A DNA stretch of 64,000 nucleotides from Limnohabitans sp. (GCA_030158125.1 JAOATL010000015.1:432491-496490), one strand, 5' to 3'. Numbered from the stretch's first letter, positions 8,444 through 17,896 are shown. Notes: generated by a model not told the origin, from the letters alone. Made by a program: numbers and translations.

Positions 8444-10390
8444 ATGCAAACGACGTTTCCACGATTGCTTCTTCAGCACGCAGCTGAGCGCCCTCACGCG
8501 CCTGCCATGCGCGAGAAAGAATATGGCATTTGGCAATCCATCACTTGGCAGGACATGGCCGACATGGTCAAGCACATGGCGTGCGGTCTGCACCAAGCCG
8601 GATTGCAACGTGGTGAGCACATGGTGGTGGTGGGTTCTAACCGCCCCCGTCTTTACGCCACGATGCTGGCTGCGCAATCGTTGGGCGCCATTCCTGTGCC
8701 CTTGTACCAGGATGCGGTGGCAGCCGAATGCGTGTTCCCCATGACCAATGCCGAAGTGCGTTTGTGCGTGGTGGAAGACCAAGAACAAGTCGACAAAATG
8801 CTGGAAGTGCGTGAGTCGTATCCAGCACTGGCACACATCTATTTTGACGATCCACGTGGCTTGCGCAAATACGATGAGCCAGGCTTGGGCTCTGTCGACG
8901 AACTCTTGGCGGCAGGCGCGGTCTTCTCCAAACAGCACCTGGATTTTTACAAAGAGCAGGTTGCAATGGGGGTCAAAGAAGATGTGGCCGCCATGTTTTT
9001 CACCTCTGGCACCACGGGCAATCCAAAAGGCGTGGTGCACACGCACAGCACCTTGATTGACCGCGCGCAAGCGGGCGCAGAGTTTGATCACCTCACAGCC
9101 AACGAAGACGTGCTGGCCTATTTGCCACCCGCTTGGATTGGTCAAAATATTTTCAGCTACGCGCAGTGGCTGGTGGCTGGGTATGTGGTCAATTGCCCTG
9201 AGTCGGCTGCCACTGTCACCATCGACTTGAAAGAAATTGGCCCAACGTATTACTTCGCACCGCCTCGGGTGTTTGAAGGCATGCTGACCAGTGTCAGCAT
9301 TCGGATGGAAGATGCCAGCAGTTTCAAGCGCAACCTGTACAAATATTTCATGCGCTTGGCCAAACAGGTTGGCCCCAAACGCATGGATGGCGAGTCCATT
9401 GGTCTGTTCAACAGCCTGATGTATGGCTTGGGCAATTTGTTGGTCTATGGGCCATTGCGCAACAACCTAGGCTTTAGCCGTGTGCGAGTCGCTTACACCG
9501 CTGGTGAAGCCATTGGTCCCGATTTGTTCACCTTCTACCGCTCCATTGGCGTGAACTTGAAGCAGTTGTACGGCTCTACCGAAACGGCGGTGTTTGTGTG
9601 CTTGCAACCCGACAACCAAGCACGCGCCGATACGGTGGGCGTGCCTTGCCGAGGTGTCGAAATCAAAGTGGCCGACAACGGCGAGATTTTGGTGAAGTCG
9701 CCAGGCTTGCTCAAAGGCTATTACAAAAACCCAGAAGCCACAGCCGAAGTGCTGACAGCCGATGGCTGGTACCACACCAGCGATGCGGGTTTCTTAGACA
9801 GCCACGGGCATCTCAAAATCATCGACCGCGTGAAAGACGTGGGCCGCATCAAAGGTGGCAGCAACAACGGCGCCATGTTTGCACCCAAGTATGTCGAGAA
9901 CAAACTCAAGTTCTTCCCGCACATCAAAGAAGTGGTGGCCTATGGCGACCAGCGCGAAAAAGTGTGCGTCATGATCAACATCGACTTTGATGCAGTGGGC
10001 AACTGGGCCGAGCGCCGCAACTTGCCTTACGCGGGCTATACCGACTTGGCACAGAAGCCCGAAGTCTACGAACTCATCAGAGACTGCGTGGAGCAAGTCA
10101 ATGCCGATTTGGCCGAAGATGATTTGCTGGCGGGTAGCCAGGTCAGTCGCTTCTTGGTTTTGCACAAAGAACTCGACGCAGACGACGGCGAACTCACGCG
10201 CACCAACAAGGTTCGCCGCGGTTTCATTGCCGAGAAATACCAGCCGCTGGTTGACGCTTTGTATGGCGGGCTGATCACCCAGTTCATCGAAACGGTTGTG
10301 AAGTTTGAAGACGGTCGCACTGGCAGTGTCAGTGCCACGCTCAAAATTTCAGATGCCAAAACATTTGCCCCTGTGAAGGCTGCAGCATGA
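8444..10390 (+). CDS. AMP-dependent acyl-CoA synthetase
   Basis: A 648-residue adenylate-forming enzyme of the long-chain or aryl-acid CoA ligase class. The phosphate-binding loop FFTSGTTGNPKGVVHTH (about residue 185), QLYGSTETAVF (about 380), the WYHTSDAG motif (about 440), and the hinge IDRVKDVGRIKGG are all present. The C-terminal domain is long, as in enzymes acting on larger acyl groups. It would convert a carboxylic acid, ATP and CoA to acyl-CoA, AMP and PPi in the cytoplasm. Its stop overlaps the start of the Liv-type ATPase gene (ATGA), so uptake and CoA activation are tightly coupled. The substrate is not readable; an aromatic or branched-chain acid imported by the Liv system is the natural guess. 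Confidence 0.85.
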   Translation: MQTTFPRLLLQHAAERPHAPAMREKEYGIWQSITWQDMADMVKHMACGLHQAGLQRGEHMVVVGSNRPRLYATMLAAQSLGAIPVPLYQDAVAAECVFPMTNAEVRLCVVEDQEQVDKMLEVRESYPALAHIYFDDPRGLRKYDEPGLGSVDELLAAGAVFSKQHLDFYKEQVAMGVKEDVAAMFFTSGTTGNPKGVVHTHSTLIDRAQAGAEFDHLTANEDVLAYLPPAWIGQNIFSYAQWLVAGYVVNCPESAATVTIDLKEIGPTYYFAPPRVFEGMLTSVSIRMEDASSFKRNLYKYFMRLAKQVGPKRMDGESIGLFNSLMYGLGNLLVYGPLRNNLGFSRVRVAYTAGEAIGPDLFTFYRSIGVNLKQLYGSTETAVFVCLQPDNQARADTVGVPCRGVEIKVADNGEILVKSPGLLKGYYKNPEATAEVLTADGWYHTSDAGFLDSHGHLKIIDRVKDVGRIKGGSNNGAMFAPKYVENKLKFFPHIKEVVAYGDQREKVCVMINIDFDAVGNWAERRNLPYAGYTDLAQKPEVYELIRDCVEQVNADLAEDDLLAGSQVSRFLVLHKELDADDGELTRTNKVRRGFIAEKYQPLVDALYGGLITQFIETVVKFEDGRTGSVSATLKISDAKTFAPVKAAA

Positions 10391-11169
10391 CAAAACAAAT
10401 TGGTGACGTGATCCTAGACGTCCAAAATATCAGCCTCCGATTTGGCGGCGTGAAGGCCTTGACCGACATTTCTTTCAATGTGAAAGAACACGAAATTCGC
10501 GCCATCATCGGCCCCAACGGCGCCGGTAAAAGCTCCATGCTCAACTGCATCAACGGTGTGTACACACCGCAAGAGGGCAGCATCACTTTCCGCGGTCAAA
10601 CTTTTGACCACATGAACAGCCGTCAAGTGGCCGAGATGGGCGTGGCCCGCACCTTCCAAAACTTGGCCTTGTTCAAAGGCATGAGCGTGATCGACAACAT
10701 CATGACGGGCCGCAACTTGCGCATGAAGAGCAACATCTTGATGCAAGCCTTGCGCATTGGCCCTGCCGAAAATGAAGAGATCAAACACCGTGAGCGGGTG
10801 GAAGAGATCATCGACTTTTTGGAAATTCAAGCCTTCCGCAAAACACCCGTGGGCCAGTTGCCTTACGGTTTGCAAAAGCGCGTCGACTTAGGCCGTGCGT
10901 TGGCCATGGAGCCGCAAGTGTTGCTGCTCGACGAGCCCATGGCCGGCATGAACGTCGAAGAAAAACAAGACATGTGCCGCTTCATTTTGGATGTGAATGA
11001 CGAGTTTGGCTGCACCATCGTTTTGATTGAGCACGACATGGGCGTGGTGATGGACATTTCAGATCGCGTGGTGGTGCTCGACTACGGCAAAAAAATTGGC
11101 GACGGCACACCCGAAGAAGTTCGCAACAACGAAGAAGTGATCAGCGCCTATTTGGGCACGTCACACTAA
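10387..11169 (+). CDS. livG: Liv-type ABC transporter ATPase (LivG)
   Basis: A 260-residue ATPase of the branched-chain amino-acid/amide (HAAT) family. Walker A GPNGAGKSS is at about residue 41, the signature region is LPYGLQKRVDLGRAL, Walker B is VLLLDEPMAGM, and the switch His is in IEHDMGVVM. The VARTFQNLALF Q-loop region is typical of LivG rather than LivF. It overlaps the synthetase gene and is followed 16 bp later by the livH-like permease. With livH, livM, livK and livF it forms a complete importer. Confidence 0.9.
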   Translation: MTKQIGDVILDVQNISLRFGGVKALTDISFNVKEHEIRAIIGPNGAGKSSMLNCINGVYTPQEGSITFRGQTFDHMNSRQVAEMGVARTFQNLALFKGMSVIDNIMTGRNLRMKSNILMQALRIGPAENEEIKHRERVEEIIDFLEIQAFRKTPVGQLPYGLQKRVDLGRALAMEPQVLLLDEPMAGMNVEEKQDMCRFILDVNDEFGCTIVLIEHDMGVVMDISDRVVVLDYGKKIGDGTPEEVRNNEEVISAYLGTSH

Positions 11170-11185
11170 GCACAAGGACATCAAA

Positions 11186-12115
11186 ATGGGATTTTTTCTA
11201 GAAACCTTGATTGGCGGCCTGATGGCCGGCATGTTGTACTCCTTGGTGGCACTGGGCTTTGTGCTCATTTACAAAGCCTCGGGTGTGTTTAACTTTGCGC
11301 AGGGCGCCATGGTGCTGTTTGCGGCATTGGCCATGGCACGCTTTGCCGAATGGGTGCCTGTGTATGCCGGCATCACCAACCCAGTGGCTGGCAACCTCAT
11401 TGCGTTTGCGCTTGCCGCCGCCGTGATGTTCGTGGTGGCTTGGGTCATTGAGTTTTTGGTGTTGCGTCATTTGGTGAACCAAGAGGGCACCACCTTGCTG
11501 ATGGCCACCTTGGGCATTACCTATTTCCTCGATGGTGTGGGCCAAACTATTTTTGGCAGTGACATTTACAAAATTGACATTGGCATGCCCAAGGAGCCTT
11601 TAATGGCTTTTGAAAAAGCCTTTGAGGGCGGCATCATGATCAACCAAGAAGACATGGTGGCCGCAGCCATTGCCGCTGTGTTGGTGGCTGGCCTCAGTGT
11701 CTTTTTCCAAAAAACCACCACCGGCCGCGCATTGCGCGCTGTGGCAGATGACCACCAGGCTGCGCAGTCGATTGGCATCCCCTTGAACCGCATTTGGGTC
11801 ATTGTGTGGTGCGTCGCTGGCATTGTGGCCTTGGTGGCCGGCATGATTTGGGGTTCTAAATTGGGCGTGCAATTCTCTTTGTCTACAGTGGCCTTGCGCG
11901 CCTTGCCCGTGGTCATTTTGGGCGGCCTGACGTCTGTTCCCGGCGCCATCATTGGCGGCTTGATCATTGGTGTGGGCGAGAAATTGTCTGAAGTTTTCTT
12001 GGGCCCTTATGTGGGCGGCGGCATTGAAATTTGGTTTGCATATGTGCTGGCCTTGGGTTTCTTGCTCGTCCGTCCTCAAGGTTTGTTTGGTGAAAAGATC
12101 ATCGATCGCGTTTGA
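11186..12115 (+). CDS. livH: Liv-type ABC permease (LivH)
   Basis: A 309-residue inner-membrane permease with about eight hydrophobic segments. The N-terminus (LIGGLMAGMLYSLVALGFVL followed by YKASGVFNFAQG) is the classic LivH start, and TTTGRALRAVADDHQAAQSIGI is the cytoplasmic loop that contacts the ATPases (written here as one conserved region). It pairs with the livM-like gene 50 bp downstream. Substrate is likely a carboxylate delivered by the binding protein at 13310; not necessarily an amino acid. Confidence 0.9.
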   Translation: MGFFLETLIGGLMAGMLYSLVALGFVLIYKASGVFNFAQGAMVLFAALAMARFAEWVPVYAGITNPVAGNLIAFALAAAVMFVVAWVIEFLVLRHLVNQEGTTLLMATLGITYFLDGVGQTIFGSDIYKIDIGMPKEPLMAFEKAFEGGIMINQEDMVAAAIAAVLVAGLSVFFQKTTTGRALRAVADDHQAAQSIGIPLNRIWVIVWCVAGIVALVAGMIWGSKLGVQFSLSTVALRALPVVILGGLTSVPGAIIGGLIIGVGEKLSEVFLGPYVGGGIEIWFAYVLALGFLLVRPQGLFGEKIIDRV

Positions 12116-12165
12116 AGCAAAAAGTCGACCCCGCCACCTAACAATCACGATCGCAGAAAGAATTT

Positions 12166-13242
12166 ATGTTTTACAGAGAAAACGGTCAATTCAAAACCAG
12201 CTACCAAGCTGACCAGCAAATTTTCCCCATTGCGCAAGACCGTTGGGGCGTGTTGCTCATTGTCGCCTTCGCTTTTCTTGCGGTGCCTTTTTTGGCCGAC
12301 GAGTACATGATGCGCGCCATTTTGATCCCCTTCCTCATCTTGTCATTGGCCGCTTTGGGCGTGAATATATTGGTCGGTTATTGCGGGCAAATTTCTTTGG
12401 GCTCTGGCGCTTTCATGGCGGTGGGGGCCTATGCGGCATTCAACTGCTGGGTTCGCCTTGAAGGCATTCCTTTGGTGGCCGCCTTGCTGGTGGGTGGTTT
12501 CTTTGCTACTTTGGTGGGTATCTTTTTTGGCATTCCCAGTTTGCGTGTGAAGGGCTTGTACCTGTCTGTGGCCACATTGGCGGCGCAATTTTTCTGCGAC
12601 TGGGCTTTTCTTCGCATCAAATGGTTCACCAATGATTCGGCGTCTGGCACGGCTTCTGTGGCCAACCTCACAGCCTTTGGCTTTGACGTCGTCACACCTT
12701 TGCAAAAATATATTTTCTGCTTGAGTGTGTTGGTGGTGTTTGGCGTGTTGGCCAAAAATTTGGTGCGCGGTGCCATTGGTCGTGAATGGATGGCCATCCG
12801 CGACATGGACGTGGCCGCTGCCGTCATTGGAATTCGCCCCATGTACGCCAAGCTCAGCGCGTTTGCTGTGAGCTCTTTCATTGTGGGCGTGGCGGGTGCT
12901 TTGTGGGCCTTCGTTCACTTGGGCTCATGGGAGCCGGCCGCGTTCTCGGTTGACCGCTCTTTCCAGTTGTTGTTCATGGTGATTCTGGGTGGCATGGGCT
13001 CGATCATGGGCAGCTTCTTTGGCGCCGCATTCATTGTCATTTTGCCGATTGCCATCAATTTGATTCTGCCGGTGCTGGGCTCTTTGGTGGGAGTGGAGGT
13101 CAGCACTGCGGCCCTGACCCATGCCGAGCAAATTATTTTTGGTGCTTTGATTGTTTGGTTTTTGATTGTCGAGCCCCATGGCTTGGCCAAGTTGTGGAGC
13201 GTCGGCAAGCAAAAGTTGCGTGTCTGGCCGTTCCCTCACTGA
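12166..13242 (+). CDS. livM: Liv-type ABC permease (LivM)
   Basis: A 358-residue inner-membrane permease of the LivM family. It has a short hydrophilic N-terminus, then the LGVNILVGYCGQISLGSGAF signature and about nine hydrophobic segments. The loop GREWMAIRDMDVAAAVIGI is the predicted ATPase contact. It is the second membrane subunit of the importer, between livH and the binding-protein gene. A 67-bp gap follows, containing an AGGAG ribosome-binding site for the next gene. Confidence 0.9.
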   Translation: MFYRENGQFKTSYQADQQIFPIAQDRWGVLLIVAFAFLAVPFLADEYMMRAILIPFLILSLAALGVNILVGYCGQISLGSGAFMAVGAYAAFNCWVRLEGIPLVAALLVGGFFATLVGIFFGIPSLRVKGLYLSVATLAAQFFCDWAFLRIKWFTNDSASGTASVANLTAFGFDVVTPLQKYIFCLSVLVVFGVLAKNLVRGAIGREWMAIRDMDVAAAVIGIRPMYAKLSAFAVSSFIVGVAGALWAFVHLGSWEPAAFSVDRSFQLLFMVILGGMGSIMGSFFGAAFIVILPIAINLILPVLGSLVGVEVSTAALTHAEQIIFGALIVWFLIVEPHGLAKLWSVGKQKLRVWPFPH

Positions 13243-13309
13243 TCGCTTTGGCGCTCAATTGCAAAGTTTTTTCACTGCTTCTTTTAATTTTTTCAACAGG
13301 AGACAAACC

Positions 13310-14632
13310 ATGAAGCTTCGTCAACTCGTTCTTGCTGCATCGGTGGTGGCTGCGGCTACTTCCAGCGCGTTGGTCAGCACGGCTGCCTACGCACAAGCCA
13401 AAGAACAATTCTTTCCCGTGCTGCCCTACCGTACAGGTGCCTACGCGCCCAACGGTGTGCCATGGGCCAACGGTTACGCCGATTATTTGAAACTGATCAA
13501 CGCCCGTGATGGCGGCATCAACGGTGTCAAGATCAGCTTTGAAGAGTGCGACACAGCTTACGCCACAGACCGCGGCGTTGAGTGCTATGAGCGCCTGAAG
13601 GGCAAAGCAAAGGGCAGCGTGTTCCAGCCCTTGTCAACCGGCATCACATTTGCATTGACAGAAAAAGCACCGACCGACAAAAACCCATTGATCACTGGCG
13701 GCTACGGTCGTTCAGAGTCCAGTGATGGTGGTGTGTTCAAGTGGAACTTCCCCTTGATGGGTACTTACTGGTCAGGCGCTGACATCATCATGCAGCACCT
13801 TACCAAAAAGGAAAACGGCAACTTGAAAGGCAAAAAAATTGCCTTGGTTTACCACGACAGCCCTTACGGCAAAGAGCCTATTCCGTTGTTGCAAGAGCGC
13901 GCCAAGATGCAAGGCTTTGACTTGCAGTTGTTGCCCGTGACAGCACCAGGCGTTGAGCAAAAAGCCACCTGGTTGCAAATTCGCCAAGCCCGTCCCGATT
14001 ACGTGTTGTTGTGGGGCTGGGGTGTGATGAACTCTGCTGCTTTGAAAGAAGCGGTGGCCACAGGTTATCCCCGCGACAAAATGTACGGCGTGTGGTGGTC
14101 TGCCGCTGAACCCGACGTGAAAGACGTGGGTGAAGCCGCCAAGGGTTACTCTGGCTTGGTGGCCACTGGCCCTGGCGGTAAAGTGCTCGAGGACATCAAA
14201 AAGCACGTGCATGATAAAAAACAAGGGACAGGTCCTGCAGACGAAGTGGGCAGCACTTTGTACAACCGTGGATTGGTCAGTGCGGCCTTGGCGGTTGAAG
14301 GCGTGCGTGCAGCCCAAGACCGTTACGGCAAAGGCAAAGTGGTCACAGGTGACCAAATCCGCTGGGGCTTGGAGAACCTGAACATGGACGACAAAGCATT
14401 GAAGAAATTGGGTCTTGACACCGTCATGAAGCCCCTGAGCACGTCTTGCTTAGACCACGAAGGTTCACGTACAGCCCGTTTGCACACCTGGGACGGCAAG
14501 AAGTGGAACTACAGCTCTGACTGGATCGAAGCCGACACCTCCATCATCAAGCCGCTCGTGAAGCAGTTTGCTGACAAATACGCGGCAGAGAAAAAACTGA
14601 CACGTCGCACACCTGCGGATTGCCAGTCTTAA
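13310..14632 (+). CDS. Liv-type ABC periplasmic substrate-binding protein
   Basis: A 440-residue periplasmic binding protein of the Leu/Ile/Val type-1 fold. The signal peptide is residues 1-29 (LVLAASVVAAATSSALVSTA then AYAQA). The start at 13310 follows AGGAG with good spacing; the longer frame runs into livM. The mature domain includes FEECDTAYATDRGVECYERL and KKIALVYHDSPYGKEPIPLL (a type-1 periplasmic fold hinge). It defines the specificity of the importer, which is unknown. At 440 residues it is longer than LivJ/LivK (about 370) and closer to binding proteins found beside aromatic-acid CoA ligases. A stem-loop just after the stop may protect its mRNA or lower downstream expression. Confidence 0.87.
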   Translation: MKLRQLVLAASVVAAATSSALVSTAAYAQAKEQFFPVLPYRTGAYAPNGVPWANGYADYLKLINARDGGINGVKISFEECDTAYATDRGVECYERLKGKAKGSVFQPLSTGITFALTEKAPTDKNPLITGGYGRSESSDGGVFKWNFPLMGTYWSGADIIMQHLTKKENGNLKGKKIALVYHDSPYGKEPIPLLQERAKMQGFDLQLLPVTAPGVEQKATWLQIRQARPDYVLLWGWGVMNSAALKEAVATGYPRDKMYGVWWSAAEPDVKDVGEAAKGYSGLVATGPGGKVLEDIKKHVHDKKQGTGPADEVGSTLYNRGLVSAALAVEGVRAAQDRYGKGKVVTGDQIRWGLENLNMDDKALKKLGLDTVMKPLSTSCLDHEGSRTARLHTWDGKKWNYSSDWIEADTSIIKPLVKQFADKYAAEKKLTRRTPADCQS

Positions 14633-14646
14633 TCTGACACAAGATC

Positions 14647-14672
14647 GGGCGGCAGTTGAGACATTGCCGCCC
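14647..14672 (+). terminator. Stem-loop after binding-protein gene, weak terminator
   Basis: GGGCGGCA (14647-14654) pairs with TGCCGCCC (14665-14672) around a 10-nt loop, followed by a pyrimidine-rich CTCTTCTTC rather than a clean T-run. It likely causes partial termination or mRNA stabilisation between the abundant binding protein and the downstream livF gene. Confidence 0.6.
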
Positions 14673-14734
14673 CTCTTCTTCAAACTTGCGTGCAGGTTTG
14701 AAGTGGAGTTTCAAATTCATTGAGCAGGGTCATC

Positions 14735-15544
14735 ATGGACGCTAAAAATATTGTTCTCAACGTCAACGGCATTGAAGTCATTTACAACCATGTCATCTTG
14801 GTTTTAAAAGGTGTCTCCTTGCAAGTGCCGCAAGGCAGCATTGTGGCTTTGCTGGGCGGTAATGGCGCTGGCAAAACCACCACATTGCGAGCGGTGTCCA
14901 ACTTGCTGCAAGGTGAGCGAGGCGCCGTGACCAAGGGCTCGATTGAACTGCGCGGCGAGCGCATTGAAAACTTGTCGCCCGCCGATTTAGTCCAGCGCGG
15001 CGTGGTGCAGGTCATGGAAGGCCGGCACTGTTTTGCGCACTTGACCATCGAAGAGAATTTGCTCACGGGTGCTTACACGCGCTCTGACAAGGGTGAGATT
15101 GCGGCCAATTTGGACAAGGTCTACACCTATTTCCCACGCCTCAAAACACGTCGCACCTCACAGGCTGCCTACACCTCCGGTGGCGAGCAACAAATGTGTG
15201 CGATTGGCCGTGCCATCATGACCAACCCCAGCATGGTGTTGCTTGACGAACCGTCCATGGGCTTGGCGCCACAAATTGTGGAGGAGGTGTTCAACATCGT
15301 GCGCGACTTGAACACCAAAGAAAAAGTCACGTTCTTGTTGGCCGAACAAAATACCAACATGGCCCTCAAATATTCAGACTATGGCTACATCATGGAAAGT
15401 GGCCGCATTGTGATGGACGGTGCTGCACAGGACTTGGCCAGCAATGAGGACGTTAAAGAGTTTTACCTTGGCATGGGCGGTGGCGAGCGCAAGAGCTTCA
15501 AAGACGTCAAGAGCTACAAACGTCGCAAGCGCTGGTTGGCTTAA
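14735..15544 (+). CDS. livF: Liv-type ABC transporter ATPase (LivF)
   Basis: A 269-residue ATPase. Walker A GGNGAGKTT, the signature YTSGGEQQM, Walker B MVLLDEPSMGLAP and the switch region LLAEQNTNMAL are all intact, and the VMEGRHCFAHLTIEENLLTG region (Q-loop) is LivF-like. I chose the ATG at 14735 over a TTG at 14720. The C-terminal tail is unusually basic (FKDVKSYKRRKRW). It completes the importer and precedes the PaaK-like gene by 28 bp. Confidence 0.9.
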   Translation: MDAKNIVLNVNGIEVIYNHVILVLKGVSLQVPQGSIVALLGGNGAGKTTTLRAVSNLLQGERGAVTKGSIELRGERIENLSPADLVQRGVVQVMEGRHCFAHLTIEENLLTGAYTRSDKGEIAANLDKVYTYFPRLKTRRTSQAAYTSGGEQQMCAIGRAIMTNPSMVLLDEPSMGLAPQIVEEVFNIVRDLNTKEKVTFLLAEQNTNMALKYSDYGYIMESGRIVMDGAAQDLASNEDVKEFYLGMGGGERKSFKDVKSYKRRKRWLA

Positions 15545-15572
15545 TTTTTCCAAACACATTCAAAGGATTTTT

Positions 15573-16841
15573 ATGAATACGCACCTTGATGCATTGGAAA
15601 CGCGCGCCCCTGCAGAACGCGAAGCGGCATTGTTTGCGGCCTTGCCCGCCCAAATCGTGCATGCTCAAAAAAATGCACCTGCTTTTGCGGACGCACTCAA
15701 AGGAATCAACGCAGCAGACATCACTTCCCGCGCAGCTTTGGCCGCATTGCCAGTGGTTCGCAAATACGAACTGTTGGAAAGACAAAAAGCCTCACGTGCT
15801 GCAGGTCACAGTGTGTTCGGTGGGTTCAGTGCCATTGCTTTTGGCAAAAACATGCCACGTGTTTTCTCAAGCCCTGGCCCGATCTACGAACCAGAAGGTT
15901 CGCGCGCCGATTACTGGCGCATGGCCCGCGCCATTGCAGCCGCCGGTTTCAAATCGGGTGAGTTGATTCACAACTGCTTCAGCTACCACTTTACGCCTGC
16001 GGGCTCGATGATGGAAACAGGTGCCCACGCTTTGGGTTGCACCGTGTTCCCCGGCGGCATTGGCCAAACCGAGCAACAAGTTCAGGCCATGGCTGAATTG
16101 CAGCCCGCGGGTTACATCGGCACCCCCAGCTTCTTGAAAATCATCATCGAAAAAGCCGCCGAAATGGGCGTGCCCCTGCCGTCAGTCAAAAAGGCGTTGG
16201 TGTCGGGCGAAGCCTTTCCGCCCAGCCTGCGCGATTGGATGTCCGAGCGTGGTGTCAACGCCTACCAGTGCTATGCCACCGCCGATGTGGGCTTGATTGC
16301 ATACGAAACCAGCGCCCGTCAGGGCTTGATCGTCGATGAGGGCGTGCTCGTAGAAATCGTGCGTCCAGGTACCGGCGATCCCGTGTCAGAGGGGGAAGTG
16401 GGTGAGTTGGTCATCACCAGCCTGAACCCTGACTATCCCTTGATTCGATTCGGTACGGGTGATTTGTCGGCCATCTTGAGCGGTCCCTGCCCGACGGGTC
16501 GCACCAACCAGCGCATCAAGGGCTGGATGGGGCGTGCCGATCAAACCACCAAAGTGCGCGGCATGTTTGTCCATCCCGGCCAAGTTGCTGACGTGGTGAA
16601 ACGTTTCCCGGCGGCCCTCAAAGCGCGTTTGGTGGTGCAAGGGGAAATGGCCAACGACAGCATGGCACTGCACGTCGAAACCCAGGCCGCAGGCCAGGGC
16701 CAGGACGAGGCTGAACTCAAAGCCCAAATTGCAGAGGCCATTCGCGACATCACCAAGCTGCGCAGCGATGTCCATTTGGTCGCGCCGGGTACCCTGGCCA
16801 ACGATGGCAAAGTGATTGAGGACGCACGCAACTATCAATGA
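15573..16841 (+). CDS. PaaK-like AMP-binding protein with altered phosphate loop
   Basis: A 422-residue protein of the phenylacetate-CoA ligase (PaaK) family. Length and overall plan match PaaK: an AMP-binding core, a substrate region (YQCYATADVGLIAYET), GTGDLSAIL with the ribose-binding Asp, and the C-terminal hinge GRADQTTKVRGMFVHPGQV. The phosphate-binding loop, normally SSGTTGxPT in PaaK, reads FSSPGPIYEPEG at about residue 98. The change suggests altered ATP handling or a specialised subfamily; other residues are kept, so this is not a decaying gene. The start at 15573 follows AAGGA. It is probably the second acid-activating enzyme of the operon; substrate unknown. Confidence 0.75.
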   Translation: MNTHLDALETRAPAEREAALFAALPAQIVHAQKNAPAFADALKGINAADITSRAALAALPVVRKYELLERQKASRAAGHSVFGGFSAIAFGKNMPRVFSSPGPIYEPEGSRADYWRMARAIAAAGFKSGELIHNCFSYHFTPAGSMMETGAHALGCTVFPGGIGQTEQQVQAMAELQPAGYIGTPSFLKIIIEKAAEMGVPLPSVKKALVSGEAFPPSLRDWMSERGVNAYQCYATADVGLIAYETSARQGLIVDEGVLVEIVRPGTGDPVSEGEVGELVITSLNPDYPLIRFGTGDLSAILSGPCPTGRTNQRIKGWMGRADQTTKVRGMFVHPGQVADVVKRFPAALKARLVVQGEMANDSMALHVETQAAGQGQDEAELKAQIAEAIRDITKLRSDVHLVAPGTLANDGKVIEDARNYQ

Positions 16842-16844
16842 GGC

Positions 16845-16860
16845 TTGGCATTCGTGCCAA
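16845..16860 (+). other. Small TTCG-loop hairpin between paaK-like and Bug-type genes
   Basis: TTGGCA, TTCG, TGCCAA form a perfect 6-bp stem with a very stable tetraloop just after the PaaK-like stop codon. No T-run follows, so it is more likely an mRNA stability element than a terminator. Confidence 0.45.
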
Positions 16861-16899
16861 TGTCCAGCTACACTAGAAAGTCTAGAACAGGAGATCAGA

Positions 16900-17883
16900 A
16901 TGAAACGTTTGCTCGTGATTGCAGCTGCGGCGCTCAGCCTTGTGGCGCAAGCTCAAAATTACCCAGGCTCAAAGCCAATTTCCATCGTGGTGCCTTTTGC
17001 CGCAGGCGGCCCTACCGACAAGGTGGCGCGTGACTTGGCGGTTGCCATGGCCAAGACCTTGCCGGGTGGCAATTTCGTGGTCGAAAACGTGGCCGGCGCA
17101 GGCGGCACCATTGGCGCAGGCAAAATTGCCCGTGCCAACCCCGATGGCCACTCATTGTTGTTGTTCCACATTGGCATGGCGGCCACCCCCGCTTTGTACC
17201 GCAAGCTGTCGTACAAGCCTTTGGAAGATTTTGAATTTTTGGGCATGGTCAATGATGTGCCCATGACCTTGATTGGCAAGCCCCAGTTGCCAGCCAACAC
17301 CTACCGCGACTTTGAAAACTACATCCGTGCCAATGCCGGTAAGTTGAACATTGCCCACGCAGGTTTGGGTTCTGCCTCCCACATCTGTGGCATGTTGTGG
17401 CAATCACAACTGCAGTCCAAAGATGCCATGACCACCATTCCCTTTGGTGGTACAGCGCCAGCCATGAATGCCTTGGTGGGCGGTCAGGTTGACGTCATGT
17501 GCGACCAGACCACCAACACCACCGGCCAAATTGAATCTGGCCGCGTGAAGGCCTTTGCTGTGACCACGGCCAAACCTTTGTCAGACCACAAATTGCTGAA
17601 GTACTACCCTTCATTGCAAGAGATGGGCATGAAAGGTTTTGACCTCACCATCTGGCATGGTCTGTATGCACCCAAAGGCACACCGGCTGCCATTACCAAG
17701 GCGCTGAACGATGCCCTGAAAAAAGCGCTCAAAGACCCCGAGTTCATCAAGAAACAAGAAGGCTTGGGCGCGTTGGTGGTCACAGACAAGCGTGTGGAAC
17801 CTGCTGAGCACAAAAAGTTTGTGGCTGCCGAGATTCAAAAAATCAAAGTGGCTGTCGACGCCAGTGGCAAGTACGCAGACTAA
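16900..17883 (+). CDS. Bug-family (TctC-like) periplasmic binding protein
   Basis: A 327-residue binding protein of the tripartite tricarboxylate transporter (TctC/Bug) family. Signal peptide residues 1-18 (LLVIAAAALSLVAQA). Typical motifs: SIVVPFAAGGPTDKVARDLA, VVENVAGAGGTIGAGKIARA, and GLYAPKGTPAAITKALNDAL. A CAGGAG ribosome-binding site precedes the ATG at 16900. No TctA/TctB membrane genes are nearby, which is usual for the many orphan Bug proteins of Burkholderiales. The ligand is probably a carboxylate; being the last gene of a carboxylic-acid uptake operon fits. A perfect terminator follows. Confidence 0.88.
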   Translation: MKRLLVIAAAALSLVAQAQNYPGSKPISIVVPFAAGGPTDKVARDLAVAMAKTLPGGNFVVENVAGAGGTIGAGKIARANPDGHSLLLFHIGMAATPALYRKLSYKPLEDFEFLGMVNDVPMTLIGKPQLPANTYRDFENYIRANAGKLNIAHAGLGSASHICGMLWQSQLQSKDAMTTIPFGGTAPAMNALVGGQVDVMCDQTTNTTGQIESGRVKAFAVTTAKPLSDHKLLKYYPSLQEMGMKGFDLTIWHGLYAPKGTPAAITKALNDALKKALKDPEFIKKQEGLGALVVTDKRVEPAEHKKFVAAEIQKIKVAVDASGKYAD

Positions 17884-17896
17884 TCGCTGTACGCCA

